Shown: piece after piece, positions 14,201 to 24,985 of the stretch
How positions within the stretch are numbered: position 1 is the stretch's first letter
Layout: every line of letters starts with the position of its first letter
Assembly (NCBI GenBank): GCA_023935145.1
Contig: CM043698.1
Span: 16,867,001 to 16,931,000 of the forward strand
Length of the DNA stretch: 64,000 nucleotides
Direction of reading: 5' to 3'
From: Bretschneidera sinensis
Lineage: Eukaryota; Streptophyta; Magnoliopsida; Brassicales; Akaniaceae
Program-made: the position numbers and the translations under genes
Notes under the pieces: generated by a model
Database searches by the model: none
What the model was told of the DNA's origin: nothing
Seen by the model: the letters and a program-made list of their open reading frames with translations, nothing else

Positions 14201-16022
14201 AGTTAGAATCTCGAATAGATCTACGATATCTTCATCATTTACAAAAAAAAATTTCTCATTAACCCAAAACCCAATAGTGTGAAGCCATCCATCCTTGATG
14301 ATGGCTAATGATACTTCCTTTACATCAAAAGCTCTCAATATTCTGTTCCAACCAAATCACCCAAAAAATGGAAAGTGGAATCAGGCAATATGCTTTCCTC
14401 CTATGCTTTGAGCCTCTCACCCTGCACGAAGCCTACATATCACCTTGGATTAAGTAGTTTCTTTTGATAGATTTTGTATAGCACCTGAAAGGATGTAAAC
14501 ATTCTCTCTCTAATCTTGTTTGTTTGTCCTGTATAGAAATATCTATCTGATAATGCTATCATGTGGCATATTAATCTTTTTTTCTGGTAATAGATGAACT
14601 GTGCCCACTTAGAGAATTGTTTACACGAAGCAAGAGAGGAAGCCCAAACCCATCTTTGTGCTGCAGATCGAAGAGCCTCAGAGTATAGTGCACTGCGTGC
14701 ATCTGCTGTCAAAATGCGTGGCCTTTTTGAAAGACTTAGAAGCTGTGTTTATGCTCCTGGTGGGGTGGCCGGTTTTGCTGATTCTTTACGTGCTTTAGCT
14801 CAATCTTTGGCCAAGTAAGTTACTTGCTCCAATACTCTGAAAGTTTGCTTTATAGTAAAATATTTCGAAGTTAGCTCCCTTCTCCCTCACTTTACCTCTG
14901 TTTCTCTGTGGATAGGCCTTTTCCAGAAGGGGGTTGTTGGGTGGGGTTGTGGATTTCTCAATGTATTTTACAGTATTATATAATGAAAGAGGTTTTCTTT
15001 TTTCCTTTTTTTCCCTGTAGTGTTTAAAGATGTTTAGGAATTTCTGATGCACTGAAGTCCTCTTTTTCTGTAGCTGATAATAAAATGATGGTTTTGAATT
15101 GCTTTGCTTTGAAAATTTTCAGTTCCATTAGTGACAATGAAGATGATGGTACTGCTGAGTTCTGTAAATGTATCGGAGTCCTTGCAGACAAAGTTGGTTT
15201 CTTGTCCAGGCATCGGGAAGAGCTACTTGAGAAGTACCCAAAGGTTGAAGCCGCAAACGAACAGCTTAGGAAAGAATTGGAAGAGAAGAAAGAGTTGATT
15301 AAAACTTTATGCGCAAAGCTTCAACTTGAGAAACAGGTAACTTGTTCTCGACTTAATGTTCAACTTTCTCATGTTGTTCTTATGGTTTTTTTTGTAGTTT
15401 GCAAATAGAACTAATAAAGGTATTGAATGATATCTGCTGTAATCACATTTTGTATAATATGTGTGACCAAAATATTGGTAGGATTGTCATTATAGTTATG
15501 TGGTGCTTACTATGCATGCAAAAAATTGGTTCGGTGTCATTTTACTAATTTTAGATTTCTTGTAGTTCTTTATGAAGCTATATACATTCCTTTGCCTTCC
15601 TACTCTATCTAAGAAGTTGGGTGACCTTGATTCAGGCAAACAAAGAAAAGATATCTTTTGGCCGATTGGAAGTCCATAAGATTGCTGCATTTGTTCTTAA
15701 TTCAGCTGGGCATTTTGAAGCAATCAATCGAAACTGCTCAAACTACTACTTATCTGCCGAATCTGTAGCATTGTTTACTGACCATCTCCCAAACCGACCC
15801 GCTTACATTGTTGGGCAGGTTGTGCATATTGAACGCCAAACTGTGAAGCAATTGCCTCCTACTTCAACAAGGACTGAACTCGGTATGGCAGAACAAATGG
15901 ATCACCTGACCTCTGACACAGCACCAGATCGTTTGACATTGAATTCCGGATCGACATCGAACCCGTATGGGCTCCCTATTGGCTGTGAATATTTCGTAGT
16001 GACTGTAGCCCATGTTACCTGA
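5296..16022 (+). CDS. ATG11: Autophagy-related protein 11 (scaffold of the ATG1 kinase complex)
   Basis: Five coding exons: 5296-6239, 8076-9753, 14594-14814, 15123-15336 and 15636-16022. All have GT/AG ends and phases that join exactly, giving 1147 residues, close to the Arabidopsis protein as I remember it. The ATG at 5296 is the first in frame; the open frame extends upstream to 5266 but only from a GTG. The N-terminus is ubiquitin-like (to about residue 90), followed by an ATG17-like region with MKRYKQQHR and long helical stretches. Residues about 680-1015 are coiled coil. The final exon holds the conserved ATG11 C-terminal domain (ISFGRLEVHKIAAFVLN to YIVGQVVHIER). In plants ATG11 links the ATG1/ATG13 kinase to nascent autophagosomes and supports mitophagy. 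Oddity: the last residues (VTVAHVT, stop) look frameshifted by one extra C near 16010, losing the usual LPDT tail. Intron 2 carries transposon insertions. Confidence 0.93.
9850..10130 (+). mobile_element. 5'-truncated LINE (L1-type) tail in ATG11 intron 2
   Basis: From about 9885 to 10056 one frame reads IFWIVWNERNRRAFDGED, then WFNSLSFWFKGN and LLLCR, then a stop. This is the typical C-terminal end of plant L1 reverse-transcriptase proteins. It is followed by a short 3' UTR and an A-rich end (TTATAAAAAAAAG near 10112-10124). The 5' end is missing, as expected for truncated LINE insertions. No sure target-site duplication was found. Confidence 0.75.
10614..10949 (+). repeat. Left LTR
   Basis: Begins TGGGGAACACAAGTAAGATT and contains TCTATATAAGAGGCG (TATA-like) and AATGAATAAAAAAAGAG (polyadenylation-like). 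It matches 12525-12840 nearly throughout. A short extra stretch near 10890 (AGTTACGGTTCTAATGTGAT) makes it longer than its partner. Confidence 0.75.
12525..12840 (+). repeat. Right LTR
   Basis: Begins TGGGGAGCACGAGGAAGATT and has the same TATA-like (TTTATATAATAGGCG) and AATAAA-like elements in the same order as the left LTR. The differences scattered between the two LTRs suggest the insertion is not recent. Confidence 0.75.
12972..13165. repeat. Two-copy tandem duplication, period about 86 bp
   Basis: ACTATGAGGAATCC, TTGTTTGTTTTTGTTCTATT and AATGGTGTGAAAGAGC recur in order starting at 12972 and 13058. The second copy is lengthened by a TTTGTTTGTG run. It lies inside ATG11 intron 2. Confidence 0.7.
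13567..13690. repeat. Dispersed repeat copy A in ATG11 intron 2 (partner at 14443)
   Basis: ATTAAGTAGTTTCTCCTGG, TATAGCACCT and TTGTCCTGTATAGAA recur in the same order at 14443-14557. This copy ends in TTTTCTTTTTGATAAGTAA, which read backwards looks like a plant LINE tail (TTACTTATCAAAAAG). The two copies flank about 750 bp of likely retroelement-derived DNA that I could not identify. Confidence 0.5.
14443..14557. repeat. Dispersed repeat copy B, just upstream of ATG11 exon 3
   Basis: Similar in order and content to 13567-13690 (ATTAAGTAGTTTCTTTTG, GTATAGCACCTGAAAGG, TTGTCCTGTATAGAA). It ends only about 35 bases before the exon 3 acceptor. Confidence 0.5.
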
Positions 16023-16500
16023 TACTGTCATTCATTTCACCACCTGCTTCCTGATCCCTGCTTCAGGCAGATAGACATGATGGAAGAAACCAAGTGTACA
16101 TACACAAAATGATATTCAAGAGATAGCCCTCATGGTGGGAGTTGAACTTGATTTGCTCTTTGTACAGCTGATGATCCAATTTAGTTTAATCTCCCCTTTT
16201 GTACGTAAGCTACTCTGTTTCATAATTTACAAAAAAAACTATGAATATTATCTGGCTCATATGTAATAGGGAAACGATTTTATAAGCTCGATATGATAAA
16301 ATCAACACCCAAAAAATGTGTTGAAAAGATTTTTCTTTGTTGCAAGTTACTAGTAATTTTCTCTGGAAATTACTAGATTTTTTTTTTGCCAGTTCCAAGT
16401 TATTAGTGATCTTCTCTGACAATGGACTTCTGCGTTTGGTTTGGGTGTTGAATATCAGTGCCCAGATTATTTCATTAGCTCATGAAAAATAAAGAAACGA
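16023..16500 (+). other. ATG11 3' UTR and flank
   Basis: Downstream of the stop, the sequence still resembles coding DNA for about 30 bases (see the frameshift finding). T-rich untranslated sequence follows, with a possible AATAAA signal at 16488-16493. Confidence 0.4.
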
Positions 16501-16611
16501 AAATGGTCCTTGCATTCAAAATCTATAAGTTACGTAGAAACGATTTTTTTTTTAATAAAGTAACAGTAGCAAACGTGCACTTTATTGTGGTAATCATCTC
16601 CTTAATACCAT

Positions 16612-16783
16612 AGGGGTGATATCACGGATCCAGGACGTGAGAGTTATCATCAAATCAAAAAAATTAAATAATAATTGTAACATTTAAGTTTTTAATTTTT
16701 TAATTTTTTTAAATAATTATTATTTATTTTTTTTATAATTATTAGTAAAAATTTTTGAGTTCATGGGATCACCACTCTTAACA
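16612..16783. repeat. Foldback MITE
   Basis: The left end GGTGATATCACGGATCC and the right end (complement of GTTCATGGGATCACCAC) pair. The interior is an A/T hairpin around TTTAATTTTTTAA. It resembles the element at 27490-27662 in its ends and its central hairpin. Confidence 0.55.
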
Positions 16784-16789
16784 TTATCA

Positions 16790-18380
16790 ACGCATCGTGT
16801 CAATGATCAAATATACTATTACTCGACGGGATAGCACAAAGTAATAAAATTTTGATAATATTATATTTTCATACGCATATTCATGAAACCAAGTAAGAAA
16901 AATATCATACATTCTTTATTTCTTTTTCCCACAAACATACATGAGAAGAAAACTTCATATGTCAATAAAACATATATCAATGTTGAAATGAAAGTTTTAA
17001 ATTTGAATCCTCCATTCTTAATAAAAAAATATATCAAGTAAAGCAAGAGAAGAACACATTTTGCATTTTGGGATACTGGAGAAACCATGTAGTCTAAGAA
17101 CCCGATTACTAATATTTCCTTGTCCTAGTCATTACCGTCTCATCGGTGATCATTCTCAGTTTAGGGTTAACGGGTTGCTTTAAGAGAATAAGGATAGAAC
17201 AAAATGATATTTCCAAAAGGAGAATGCTAATATGGGTTGTAGTAGCTTTGCCATCACGTGACCACTATCGTAACCTCGTGATGTCTAATACTATCCAACC
17301 TTTTTGTCATCACAAATCATTCAATTTCTATTCGAATTCGATTTATTAACGAACAAATATTTGCTATGATTATATTTTTTCAAAATATAATATGAAATTT
17401 GTCCAAACCGCATAGTTAAATATGTAACTGAGTCTTAATTTTGTTTGTATTATACTTGCTAGATTATTATTGTTTATGTATTGATCTTATCTAACTTTTA
17501 TCAGTTTAAAACCTAATTTCAGTTTTGCCAAATTAATCCAAATCCAATCTAAACCTAAAAAATTTAACAAAAGCTAAAATCAAGTTGATATTAACAAACT
17601 GAGATCGAGTTAAGTTGAATTAAGATCGAAGAGTTCATATTGAGCTTAGCATTTCTAATAACAAATTTTTTATAGTTGCAAAAAAATGTTTTTAAGGATT
17701 TAGCTCATCTCATGGGAGTTCAAGTTATTTAAAACTTAAATCAAAAGTTAGATATAAAATGATAAAACAATTTTTTTTTATTTTATCAAAATAACCCAAT
17801 GCCATAAAACAAAGTGGAGATATTTTTGAAAATCATATTTTTAAAAATAAAAAATGGCCGGGAACTTACTGTCACACGCAGATACGCGGATGCATGCAGT
17901 CACTTTTCAACATTTGATGGTGATCGAAAAATGATGGTTGGGTAGTAGTTGGAAAATCTGGCCCGATGATGATCTTACTTTCTAGTAATAGTCATCGGAA
18001 AGTGCTAAATTAAAAAAAAATGTCCCTTCTAAACTACTGGATAATTGACTCGATGGAAGGTGATGTCAACGAGTTCCATTCGATAAATCATGACATAGAA
18101 AGTGTTATTTTTCGACTTTTAATTAATCCGATATCGGAAAAAACACTTTGAAGGTTACAAAAATTAAATGTATATCTTTATTTAATTAGGAAAATAACAT
18201 TTGATTTTGTTTAAAGCAATTTAAATTTATAAAATTATTTTGATAACTTTAACTTTCAATTTGACCAAATGGAAAGTCCAAAATTATAAAAAGGATCTGT
18301 AAACTTTTTTCCTCAATTTTTCAGGAAGTAGCAATCTCGTGGACCCCATTAAGGAGAAGAAAGCTTCGTGGACCTCACAC
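16790..18380. other. Intergenic spacer, no gene seen
   Basis: AT-rich. Short open frames at 16861-17088 (-) and 17146-17349 (+) have no recognisable motifs. I see no exon-like codon structure and no RNA gene. Confidence 0.5.
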
Positions 18381-18387
18381 CGAAGCT

Positions 18388-18397
18388 TATATAAAAC
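18388..18397 (+). promoter_or_regulatory. Candidate TATA box of the RING-repeat gene
   Basis: TTATATAAAA lies about 950 bp before the coding start at 19377. A plausible leader exon ends near 18640 (donor AAAAG/GTTACT), and the next acceptor is ATTCAG at 19340. The leader intron would explain the distance. This is an inference from motifs. Confidence 0.4.
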
Positions 18398-19376
18398 CCA
18401 AAGGCCTAGCGTGAGAAGGAAATAAAAAAGTCGGCGTTTATGCAGTTTTATCGCGATGGATATTGATTTAAACACACTTAAAAGTAATTCAAGGTATTTT
18501 TACTTAAATAGATTTAAGTAGTACTATTTAAGCGTGCAAACGTCGCCTACAAGTAATACAATAGGAGGGATACCTGAATTACTTAGCAGGAACTTTCTCT
18601 GGATCATAAGTCGATTTTGGATTGAATCTCTCCTTTCAAAAGGTTACTTCTCTTGTTCTTTTTCTTCATCTGGGTTTTGTTAATTTCATTTATTCTGTGA
18701 AATATCTTCAAAAATCCCTTGTGGGTATAGTTGTTTGCAGCTTATAATTTTCTTTTTGTGTGATTTATTTTGCTACTAAAACCACCCTATTTAATTCTCA
18801 ATAAGAATGATTTCTGCCAAACAATATTTTTTTTCTATCAAAAAAAGAGGGTAATAAAGGATGGCCACATGAGATATGCTCTTCTGGCTACACTAAACAG
18901 GATTTTTGCTTAAAGATACTTTTGTGAAGTATTTTTGTCACAAAAATTTGTAGCTTAATTGTGTTTTGAAGTCTTCTCTTACGTCTGAATTAGGAAACCT
19001 TTTTATGATTTATGAATATCTAGTGAAAACTCTTCTTTTTTTTTTATAAAAAAAAAATCCATAAACACACATGGGGATATTTTTTTTATTTATTTCAGTT
19101 TTGTGTTTATTAAGTCAGTGAGTACTCTGTAATCTGTATTGCTTTCTTTGTTATATATTACACAAAGCAAATCATGAATTATGACCTCGTCCATATATAA
19201 ATATAATGCTGCCAAATTATTGTATTGTATTACTTTCAGTTTTGATTAGCTTTTTTTTTTCCCTTTTATTTTGCTATGTTATGTGGCTTTGAAATAGAGA
19301 TTCCCTGGGCAATTCTGCTTGTTTGTTGATGTAAATTCAGGATTCATCTTTTAATGGGTGCTTAGAATCCTAAGTC

Positions 19377-21544
19377 ATGACTTCAAAACCTAAACCCCTT
19401 TCGGGTTCCCCTGCGATTAAGGCCAAAGAAAGCAGCAAAGCAAACATTCAATCGGTTTCTAAAGGACTACATACTCATCACACTCAAGCCAGTACTTCAA
19501 GGAGAACTAAATTTTTCAGAGATCCTTCGGTCGTTATGGCAAAAGAAAGCAGCAAAGCAGACATTCAATCGGTTTCTAAAGGAACATACTCATAACAGTC
19601 AAGCGAGTACTTCAAGCAGAAATTTTCAGAGATCCTTCTTTCGTTAAGGTGAAAGTAAGCAGCAAAGCAAACATTCAATCGGTTTCTAAAGGACTGCATA
19701 CTCATAACAATCAGGGCAGTACTTCAAGCAGTACTAAACATTTTACAGACCCTTCGGTTATTAAGGCCAAAGAAAGCAGCAAAGCAAATATTCAGTCAAT
19801 TTCTAAAGGACTGCATACTTGTAACAATCAAGCCAGTACTTCTAGCAGTACTAAAATTTTCAGAGATCCTTGGATCCTTGGGTCGTTAAGGCCAAAGAAA
19901 GCAGCAAAGCAGATGATCAGTCTGTTTCTGGAGGACAACATGCTCATAATACTAAATTAGTTAGGACCTCAAAGGATAGAGAGAGCAGCAAACTGAAGAT
20001 TCAATCAGGTACTTACTGTATAATATTGCTTGTCCTGTTAAGTAGGCAATTCTAGCATGTAACAGAAACAAAACCTCTTTCTGAATTTCTTTTAGGATAT
20101 TCAATCCAAATGTGAAGCCTTGTTGATCTTGTTACTACTTGCAGGTATATCAAGTACTCAGTCTGGAAATCATCGGTCTGCTCGGGAAAAATATCTTACA
20201 ACACTGGTTAAGAAGAACAGCAATAGTACAACTAGAGGAACCAAACAGGTAAGGCAAATTGAGGAAAAGACCCAACCTCTCAGGAAGGACAAAGCTTCTG
20301 AAAGATTACTTAAACCACGCTCGTTGGAGTGAGATCCTATATGGCATATCATGTGGGATGGTATGTGAAATCTATCTAGTTTTTATCTTCTTAGTTGATA
20401 TAGTTTTCTCCAAGTTGTGCCTATATTAACATTCATACTTTGGACCATATCTTGAACACACAGAAATTCTTAGCTAGATCTGGTATACCATGTGACTGTA
20501 AACCAGAACAGTGAGAAATTGCCATATTTACACTTGGTTGGTTTATCGAGTTTGGTTACATGGTCAGAGTTGGATTGAATAAATGTGTCATTTTCTCATT
20601 GACTCGGTCTACAGGCATGTGGTAGACCAGGTCTCTACCTAAAATTTTCTCCCTGAATACACAATTGTGCTTGCATTCTGTTAAACAATTAATTAGAAGC
20701 AGGCTTTCCAGGTTTTCTCATTAAACTTTTGATAAACAATCTCTCAGGAGAGGGCACCCAAGTTGAATCACTTGTAGATGCAGGTGACATCAACAGATTA
20801 CCGAAAACTGAGATTGAATAATTTGTTATATACAAAGGAGGACATTCACGTGGGGCATAGACATGGATTTACACAGGCCTATAAGTTTAGAAATTTAGGA
20901 ACTTCTAAGAAAAAATTAAACTGGAAACAAGTGTCACAAGACTCATAAGCAGTGGTATTGAGATTGAGAGAATGGAACCTGGATATAATTATATGTTTTT
21001 TTTGGTACACCGGATTAAGAACAGAATTGCCTGATTGGATTAAGAGAAGGACGTGGTGAAATAATTTTTATAAATGAAGGAGAGAATCAATTTTATGTTA
21101 TTCCTTGTATCAAATATAAGATTAGATGTTATCTCTTCTTAATCTTGTTCTCTTCTTAATCCATTGTGTTTAAACGTGCGCTGAAGATGTGATTAGTAAG
21201 ATTGAATTGCCATTCTATTTAGCAAAAACTTACAACCTGTTATTCTATAGCCTTTTAGTTTGATTTTCCATGTTTATTATATAGTAAGCAACCATTGATC
21301 ACAAATGTCTTTTTATAATTCTGCAGGTTTTGATGAAGACATTGAACCAGTTGGACAGAACTGTTTTTTGTGTGAAAATTATCTAGCAGATGATCCTATA
21401 GAGCTTGAGCCCGAGTTTCCTAATCCTGCAGATAATGCGGTTTTGTCATGTGGTCATGCCTTTCATAGCAAGTGCTTGCAGTTTGCCATATTAGAAGAGC
21501 AGTCCAGTGATCCTTTATGCTTCATATGTGCCAGCTTGTGTTGA
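19377..21544 (+). pseudogene. RING-H2 zinc-finger protein with 39-residue repeats, frame broken
   Basis: Candidate exons are 19341-20008 (ATG at 19377), 20145-20248 and 21327-21544. The last exon encodes a short complete RING-H2 set of metal ligands: CFLC, then CGHAFHSKC, then CFIC, followed by a stop at 21542. This would normally make an E3 ubiquitin ligase that binds an E2 enzyme. The first exon contains a serine/lysine-rich repeat, about 39 residues per unit (KESSKANIQSVSKGLHT), four times plus a partial fifth. Units 1-2, 3-4 and 5 lie in three different frames because of small insertions and deletions. The 20248 donor and 21327 acceptor also do not share a phase, so an exon may be missing or the gene may be dead. 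I do not recognise a named orthologue. It could still be functional if the sequence has errors or splicing differs. Confidence 0.5.
19425..20000 (+). repeat. Coding-type tandem repeat, 117-bp unit, about 4.5 copies
   Basis: The marker AAAGAAAGCAGCAAAGC (AAAGTAAGC in copy 3) occurs at 19425, 19542, 19652, 19769 and 19894. The spacings are 117, 110, 117 and 125. The 7-bp shortening in copy 2 comes from a 2-nt loss (AAAGGACATAC type) plus a 5-nt loss. The longer last spacing includes a roughly 10-nt GATCCTTGG-like duplication. Confidence 0.85.
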
Positions 21545-21584
21545 ATCTCTCAACACCTTTTTACTTTTTTTTGCTAGAACTTAA

Positions 21585-21820
21585 CATTATGTTTAGATTT
21601 AGATGAATGAAGGGAAAGGAATAGAAGGGATACCTTTGTTTGAGATTTTTTTTAAGGAAGAAAAGGAAATGGAGAGATACTTTTGAAATCCTCATTTTTC
21701 AATTGCTCCAAATTGAGAGGATTTAAAAGGGGAGGAGTGTACATCCAAGTACATGTACCCCTTGATTTTATCTCCTTCTTTATCCTTTATATATCTTCTC
21801 CCTACAACTTTCCAAATAGA
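21585..21820. repeat. Imperfect foldback repeat
   Basis: The purine-rich left side (GAAGGGAAAGGAATAGAAGG) pairs with the pyrimidine-rich right side (TCTCCTTCTTTATCC ... CTTCTCCCTAC). No reading frame is present. It is probably a MITE abutting the larger element that starts at about 21827. Confidence 0.4.
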
Positions 21821-22189
21821 GGCTACGGGCATGTGTGGATAGGATTTTCAAAAATAGTTTTCGGTCTTCAAAAACGGAAAACAGTTTTCTATTTTGTCAA
21901 ATATGTTTGGGTATCAATTTTCAAACAGAATTTTTGAAAACAATTTTCAAAAAATGGGTTTTTGAAAACTGATTTCTGAAAAGTGGGATTTAGCGTTTTC
22001 ATGATTAATTTTCTAAAAAACACCCTGAATCCTCTTTTCTCTTCTCTGTGATTTCTCTTTCTCTTCACTCACAGACATCGCCTTCCTCTCCTTCTTCCCT
22101 CTCTCTGCGCAGCTCCTTCTTCCCCTTCTCTTTCACTCCTTCCTCTCTCTCCCTCCTATTTCCTTTCCCTCTCTCTGCAATATGATCTC

Positions 22190-24153
22190 TCCAGCACCCG
22201 TAGATCCAAAACCCAGAAGCTGACTGCTCACCCAGTCGCGGCAGTATACGAAGGAGGCGTGGGTCTCAGACGGACGACGTCGTATCGCGTATATAATTCT
22301 TCTTCGTCTTCTACAACAGTTGCAATGACCTCCTTCTATGGCTTTAGATCTCTCTCTAAGGTCCTTTCTTTTACCCTTCTCATTACTTTAAAATTAATTT
22401 TATAATTTCATTTTTCGGTTTAGTAGATCAAAAATGAGAATTTATCGTTTTTACCATAAAGCTTCCTTTTGAATAGGGTGCTAATATTTGCCCGAGAACC
22501 TGAATTTTCAATTTTTTGAGACTTGATAAACAATTTGTTGATGCTGATGAAAATATTGTGTTGAAATCTGTTTATCAGAACGATCAGAGCACTTGTAAAA
22601 TTAGTGCAGAGTACAAACATGATTTTAGTGAAAACATAATTTAGTTTCTAAAGCTTTTTTTTTTTTTCACTTTCTAATTAGTATGGAGCCATAGAATATG
22701 ACATAGTGCACGAATTGTGTGGGTTTGCTGTGGGAATTTCACATTGTATTGGTACCAACATCTTTTCGGGCAATTTTGATGCATATGGCCAAAGGCCGCT
22801 CATTTCAAATAAATTCTTGAAGCTGGAATTTTGACAAATGAAGATGGCTAACCATATAAAAAAGAATTAATTTTCGGTGGAACCAACATTTTACTGCCTG
22901 GAAATAGTGCCACCTTTTTTAGTAACTTTGAATATGAATTACTTGCAGAAATGAAATTAGCTTTAAATTCGATCTATGCTAATGATTTTCAGAATTAGTT
23001 TGCTGTAGAATATTTTTATTATATGATTTAATTCATAGTGCTAAGAGTACCTGTCAAGTCCCCTTCCTCCCCCCCCCCCCCCCCCCTCCTTTTCCTCATG
23101 TGCTAATCAAAGTAAATTATTGTTAAAATTGGGCTTATTGGACGCATAATGTTGGTATATTTTTCTACTCTGAGACTTATATTAGTTTTTTTCCTCAATG
23201 AAATGAGTTGGGTCATAACCTGTGGTCCTGTGTTAAAATATATGGAGTATAGCATGGGACCATGAGTTATTGTATTGATTTAATTAAATAAAATTATCTA
23301 AACCTATGTGAATACTAGAGATTAATGTATTTTCTGGGCCTGATTAATGTATTTTCAATGACTGACTGGAAATTCATTGGTGGGCTCCCTCCTCTATCTG
23401 ATGCAGAGTGGGATCAGGAGTTTGAGAAATATAAACAGTCACCTGAGTATAAGCAGTAAGTGTACAAACTGCTACATCTTTTGGTAGCACAAAATTTTCT
23501 TCTGCTGCCAAAAATTTGTGTATCCTGGAGTTAACTTATGCTCAAAAGTGTGTATGTAATTGAAATTACTACTCCTATGTCATTTCCGATGGGAGTAGAA
23601 GTTCCTTTGATTTTGCTGATGCTACTGGGTTTTTAACCACTTACAGTGTAAATAGAGGGATGAACATTGAAGATTTCAAGTTTATATATCGGATAGAGTA
23701 TGCACATCGTATGTGGGGAAGCGGATTGGGTATCATATTTGCGTTGCCATTCTCATATTTTCTTCGTAAGGGATATATTACCTTAGGTCTTGGACTGAGA
23801 CTCTCTGCTCTTTCTGGTCAGGGTCTAATTGGCTGGTGGATGGTCAAAAGTGGTTTAGAGGTAAAATGCACTTAACTTCGTCGTCTTTTTCCATTTGAAT
23901 CCAAAATTTATAGAAAGTTGTGGAACTCATAAACATTTTCTTTTCATAGGAGCCAGTATCTGAGTATGCTCAGCCAAGAGTAAGCCCTTACCGTCTTGCA
24001 GCTCATCTTACTTCAGCGTTTGTTATTTACAGTGGCCTTTTTTGGACTGCTTTTTCTGTCGTAATGCCTGAACCTCCTGCTGAGTCAGTAGCTTGGGCTC
24101 ATGGGGCAGCAAAAGTTAAGAGACTTGCCCTTCCCGTGACCTTCATTTTATGA
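22190..24153 (+). pseudogene. COX15: Fragment of mitochondrial haem A synthase gene COX15
   Basis: COX15 is the inner-membrane enzyme that makes haem A for cytochrome oxidase. Exon-like pieces: about 22190-22362 (targeting region, ends GFRSLSK), 23355-23455 ([20 protein letters not shown] ... SPEYK), 23647-23860 (VNRGMNIEDFKFIYRIEYAH, RMWGSGLGIIFALPFSYFLR, then QGLIGWWMVKSGLE) and 23950-24153 (EPVSEYAQPRVSPYRLAAHL to AKVKRLALPVT, then a stop). The histidine in EYAHRMWG is kept. Missing are the first membrane segment before SMTDWKF, about five residues before GQGLIGWW, and the whole C-terminal half, so no working enzyme can be made. The second piece starts without an acceptor site. Introns are present, so it was copied as DNA, not by retroposition. 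Confidence 0.85.
23069..23086. repeat. 18-base poly-C tract
   Basis: An uninterrupted C run flanked by CT-rich sequence inside the COX15 fragment's intron. Such long C runs are unusual in this AT-rich DNA and are prone to length errors. Confidence 0.9.
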
Positions 24154-24424
24154 TTCCTTATTGTGTCATTCACTGACCCCTCTCTCTATTACCTTTACTT
24201 TCTTTTAACTATCAAAATTCAAGCCTTCCATAATCACAATTGTTCGTCTCTTTTCCATGCTGTCACTAAAAGGTTTCTGCTGATTAAGATGTAGAAAATA
24301 AAAAGTTTTCAAAACATTTGTTTGTGGGGTCTCCTTTCTAAGTGGGTATATAAAATTGCAAAGCTTAAATCTCCACATTTGAGCAATTCTTTTCTCCTCC
24401 ATGTTCAACTGAGAAAACCCAACA

Positions 24425-24985
24425 ATGGTGAGGAAGTTGTTTCCCTACTCATTTTTGTGGTTCTCTTTGGTGGGTTCTCATCAGTTTCAGCTACAACTCC
24501 TGCTCGTGAGTACTTGAATCTCTCACCATATCTGATTTATCCATTTCTGCTCATATTACTACTCTGTTCTAATTCTCTTCTTTTTCAAAACTTATTTAAA
24601 TTCTCATATATTTGCAGAAATTGTAAGTGGGTTGTCTCCAATGTGGCCTCTGTTCTTTGGAAATGGTTATGGTCACTAAAATCTAGCACTACAAAAGCAG
24701 GTACAGATCCATAAATGAGTTCACATTTTCTTTGTTTTTGAGGTTTTTTATTCGAAGACTAGACATATTGTCCTTTGCACTGCTGAGATTAATTGGATTT
24801 GATTTTTCAGCTGTTTCTAGCCTTTCAATGATGAAATTTGAGAGTGGATATACTGTGGAGACTCTGTTTGATGGAAGTAAGCTGGGGATTGAGCCATACT
24901 CCGTTGAAGTATCCCCTAGTGGAGAGCTTCTTGTGTTGGATTCTGAGAACAGCAATATTTACAAGATTTCAATGCCAGTCTCGAT
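24425..24985 (+). pseudogene. 5' fragment of an NHL-repeat protein gene
   Basis: Three exon-like pieces: 24425-24505 (ATG, then in another frame a hydrophobic signal-like LLIFVVLFGGFSSVSA), 24618-24700 (SNVASVLWKWLWSLKSSTTK in one frame) and 24811-24985 (SMMKFESGYTVETLFDG, then YSVEVSPSGELLVLDSENSN, IYKISMP). The third is the first blade of the NHL beta-propeller family found in plant secreted or membrane proteins. It stops at a GTAAGT donor at 24986 and the remaining propeller exons do not follow. Exons 1 and 2 need frame changes to join, so it is non-functional. It lies 270 bp after the COX15 fragment. Confidence 0.8.

Noticed and set aside
15085..15408. An independent 107-codon gene
   Set aside because: Its middle is ATG11 exon 4; both ends are intron sequence read through.
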